Origin: Clostridiaceae bacterium
GTDB taxonomy: Bacteria > Bacillota > Clostridia > Saccharofermentanales > UBA5734
Direction: 5' to 3'
Assembly (NCBI GenBank): GCA_012522285.1
Contig: JAAYKS010000245.1
Location: forward strand, 1-7,137
Length of the DNA stretch: 7,137 nt
The notes under the pieces were generated by a model, which saw only the letters and a list, made by a program, of their open reading frames with translations, ran no database searches and was not told where the DNA came from. Positions within the stretch are counted from its first letter, which is position 1. Each line of letters opens with the position of its first letter. A program made the position numbers and the translations under genes. This document shows positions 5,779 through 7,137 of this stretch, piece after piece.

Positions 5779-7137
5779 CGTTGGTGGAATGGATCATAGC
5801 GGGAGCGGTGTTGCTGGCGATTCTGCTCGACATCTTGCTGACATTTCGCCGGTGTGTGCCGGTCGACACCGAGCGGCTCAGGCGGGATCTCGCAGACGAG
5901 ATCGAGGACCGGCAAGCCCAGGCGCTGGCGCAGCTCAAATCGGAAATCAACGGAGAGGTGCGGGCTTCCAGAACTGAGACCACCGCCGCGTTGCAGGATG
6001 GATTGGATCGTTTTTCCAAGGCAAGCGTCGATTCGCACGTCCGGACAGCCGAACGTCAGGACGTCAGGCTAAAGGAACTCACAGAATTGATCTCTGGTAA
6101 TCAAATACAGCTTCGTACCGATGTGGCGGACCGTCTCAAGGCGGTCGACGATCGGTTTACCGCGTTTACGACCCAGAGCAAAGAATCGATGGAGGGAATC
6201 CGCACCACGGTGCAGGGACGCCTGGAAGCGATGCAGCTGGACAACAGCGCACAGCTGGAAAAGATGCGCGCGACCGTAGATGAGAAACTCCAGAAGACGC
6301 TGGATGAGCGGATCACCCAGTCTTTCCAGCTGGTCAACGAACGTCTGCAGGAAGTTTATAAGGGTCTAGGTGAGATGAAGACACTCGCCAATGGGGTGGG
6401 GGATCTCAAGAAAGTGCTCTCCAACGTGAAGACCCGCGGCATCGTCGGGGAGTACCAGCTCGCGGCGATTCTCGAGGAGATGCTCTCGCGGGAACAATAC
6501 GAAGAAAACGTGGCGACCAAGCCCGGGTCGGCCAATCGGGTCGAGTTTGCGATCAAGCTGCCGGGGGAAGGGGAGCACAGCGTGTATCTCCCCGTGGACT
6601 CCAAATTTCCCGCGGACGCGTACACTCAGTTGGTCGACGCCTACGAAGCGGGCGACACCGCGGCAATTGGGGCTGCGCAGACCTTGCTGGAAACGCGGCT
6701 CAAGATGTTCGCCAAGGACATCCACGACAAATACATCGACACCCCATACACCACCGATTTCGCGATCCTGTTCTTGCCTTTTGAGGGGTTGTACGCTGAG
6801 GTGGTCCGGAGGGGGATGGTCGAGGTATTGCAGCGCCAGTACAAGGTGAACATCGCCGGGCCGACGACTTTCGCGGCACTGCTCAACAGCCTGCAGATGG
6901 GCTTTCGGACCTTGGCGATTCAGAAGCGTTCGAGCGAAGTATGGAACGTGCTGGGTGCGGTCAAGACCGAATTCGCGACGTTTTCGGATGTGCTGGAAGC
7001 CGCGCAGAAGCGGATCGAACAGACCGGGCTGGAGCTGGACAAACTGGTGGGGGTCCGGACCCGCAAGATCAATAGCAAACTCCGGCAGGTATCGGAACTC
7101 CCGGTGGTCGAAACAAAGGTGCTGCTGGAGACCGATC
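5775..7137 (+). CDS. rmuC: RmuC-family DNA recombination protein (3' partial)
   Basis: The frame stays open from ATG 5775 to the window edge (454 codons, no stop), so the C-terminus is cut off. RmuC proteins are usually about 450-500 residues, so little is missing. A membrane helix spans residues about 5-24 (WIIAGAVLLAILLDILL). A long coiled coil (about 30-210) follows. Then comes the nuclease-like RmuC core: RGIVGEYQLAAILEEML (from 221), LPVDSKFPADAY (272-283), FAILFLPFEGLYAEV (329-343) and IAGPTTFAALLNSL (360-373). Family knowledge: RmuC is a predicted PD-(D/E)XK-type nuclease, described in E. coli as limiting DNA inversions between short inverted repeats. The start follows an in-frame stop at 5727-5729 with no other usual start codon between. 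GGGAGGAG (5755-5762) is 12 bases upstream. It is probably an operon with AspRS, as no promoter or terminator is visible between them. Confidence 0.95.
   Translation, partial: MTLVEWIIAGAVLLAILLDILLTFRRCVPVDTERLRRDLADEIEDRQAQALAQLKSEINGEVRASRTETTAALQDGLDRFSKASVDSHVRTAERQDVRLKELTELISGNQIQLRTDVADRLKAVDDRFTAFTTQSKESMEGIRTTVQGRLEAMQLDNSAQLEKMRATVDEKLQKTLDERITQSFQLVNERLQEVYKGLGEMKTLANGVGDLKKVLSNVKTRGIVGEYQLAAILEEMLSREQYEENVATKPGSANRVEFAIKLPGEGEHSVYLPVDSKFPADAYTQLVDAYEAGDTAAIGAAQTLLETRLKMFAKDIHDKYIDTPYTTDFAILFLPFEGLYAEVVRRGMVEVLQRQYKVNIAGPTTFAALLNSLQMGFRTLAIQKRSSEVWNVLGAVKTEFATFSDVLEAAQKRIEQTGLELDKLVGVRTRKINSKLRQVSELPVVETKVLLETD

Noticed and set aside
4314..6038. Long minus-strand open frame (574 codons) opposite the AspRS gene and the start of rmuC
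   Set aside because: It is a GC-rich shadow: the plus strand has full AspRS motifs and the RmuC start in the same interval, and the minus-strand translation shows no recognisable domain.

Overview
The window looks like chromosomal DNA of a Gram-positive anaerobe, most likely a moderately GC-rich Bacillota of the Clostridia type. Three things point there: a multidomain surface protein with a sortase-like C-terminus (VPDTG, membrane helix, basic tail) and a DUF6273-type domain; an archaeal/eukaryotic-type aspartyl-tRNA synthetase, which many Clostridia carry as a second AspRS; and strong GGAGG-type ribosome binding sites. No rRNA, tRNA, CRISPR array, insertion sequence or phage gene was seen. 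The species cannot be named from this.

Layout, left to right. Bases 1-2481 (+) hold the 3' part of a large surface-protein gene whose start lies before the window. Bases 2482-2629 are an AT-rich gap. It contains a good sigma-A-like promoter with an overlapping inverted repeat, and also a doubtful 51-codon ORF that overlaps both neighbours by 4 bases. Then comes a toxin-first HigB/HigA toxin-antitoxin pair (2630-3232, +). After a 26-base convergent gap, an AraC-family regulator with a GyrI-like ligand domain runs on the minus strand (3259-4188). A 164-base divergent region separates it from the AspRS gene (4353-5681, +). Directly downstream, and probably co-transcribed, is rmuC (5775-7137, +), which runs off the right edge with no stop codon. 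A possible 31-codon leader ORF lies between AspRS and rmuC and ends in an ATGA overlap with the rmuC start.

How the genes may work together. HigB and HigA form a self-contained module that probably represses itself through the inverted repeat over the -10. Its local GC (about 37-48% in lines I counted by hand) is below that of the flanks (mostly about 65%), which fits acquisition by transfer. The AraC regulator is divergent from AspRS, so control of that gene is possible, but nothing in the sequence proves it. AspRS and rmuC are housekeeping-type genes. The surface protein is unrelated in function.

I found no convincing new multi-gene system. The observations most worth a second look are the HigB start arrangement (leaderless or coupled to an upstream ORF), the two small overlapping ORFs, and the unusual residues at the AspRS anticodon-specificity positions.
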